Origin: Deltaproteobacteria bacterium
Lineage (GTDB): Bacteria > Desulfobacterota_B > Binatia > UBA9968
DNA length: 6,064 bases
Assembly (NCBI GenBank): GCA_016193385.1
Contig: JACPSF010000363.1
Coordinates: 1-6,064, forward strand
Direction of reading: 5' to 3'
In this document: in pieces, positions 5,999 to 6,064 of the stretch
Position numbering within the stretch: the stretch's first letter is position 1
Layout of the letters: each line of letters starts with the position of its first letter
The notes under the pieces: model-generated
The model's input: the letters and a program-made list of their open reading frames with translations, nothing else
The model's database searches: none
What the model was told of the DNA's origin: nothing
Program-made: the position numbers and the translations under genes

Positions 5999-6064
5999 AT
6001 GCGTAAAAGCCTTTTCGGGTCGACCGACTTGCCCCCAGGCTTGGCCGTGAAGGATTGGCAGCGA
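5999..6064 (+). CDS. Possible start of a gene leaving the window on the right
   Basis: An ATG at 5999-6001 opens 22 codons (beginning MRKSLFGSTDLPPG) without a stop up to the right edge; the other two plus frames meet stops within this stretch. It sits about 15 bases after the predicted transcription start and directly after the operator-like palindrome. No clear Shine-Dalgarno precedes it, so the true start may be a later codon, such as the in-frame GTG in the last 20 bases, or lie outside. The fragment is too short to assign a family and does not obviously begin like a TetR repressor. Confidence 0.3.
   Translation, partial: MRKSLFGSTDLPPGLAVKDWQR

Noticed and set aside
6005..6015. AAAAG-C-CTTTT palindrome and the nearby GGTCGACC (6018-6025)
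   Set aside because: Short palindromes within the possible coding start; the one-base spacer cannot form a hairpin loop and there is no further support for a site.

Overview
The window carries a respiratory formate dehydrogenase locus from a bacterium. On the minus strand lies an operon in the order fdhA (catalytic, Moco/W-bis-MGD, selenocysteine), fdhB (four [4Fe-4S] clusters) and the gamma cytochrome b subunit, which is cut by the left edge. On the plus strand, divergent from fdhA, is fdhD, the sulfurtransferase that activates formate dehydrogenases. The twin-arginine signal on FdhA, the membrane anchor on FdhB and the heme-b gamma subunit indicate a complex of the E. coli FdnGHI/FdoGHI type: formate is oxidised outside the inner membrane and electrons pass through the Fe-S chain to cytochrome b and quinone. 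The host must have Tat export and selenocysteine insertion (SelA, SelB, SelC, SelD), none of which are in the window. The sequence looks moderately GC-rich and of Gram-negative type, but nothing here fixes the phylum.

Layout: 1-489 gamma subunit (minus, partial); 506-1354 fdhB; 1368-4406 fdhA, a single gene read through an in-frame UGA at 3822-3824 that is followed by a good SECIS-like hairpin; 4407-4597 divergent control region with a sigma70-like promoter and an A/T-rich tract for the fdh operon; 4598-5401 fdhD; 5427-5675 a small unrecognised 82-residue gene (minus), convergent with fdhD; 5676-5998 a GC-rich, hairpin-packed non-coding stretch; 5948-5998 a plus-strand promoter overlapped by a TetR-type palindrome; 5999-6064 the possible first codons of a gene that leaves the window on the right.

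The formate dehydrogenase part is well understood family biology. The less explained part is the right end. A 92-base element at 5803-5894 can fold into a long two-block hairpin, is not obviously coding and matches no RNA family I recognise. Next to it is a palindromic operator-promoter module facing an unknown gene. The 82-residue protein between fdhD and this region is also without a recognised family.
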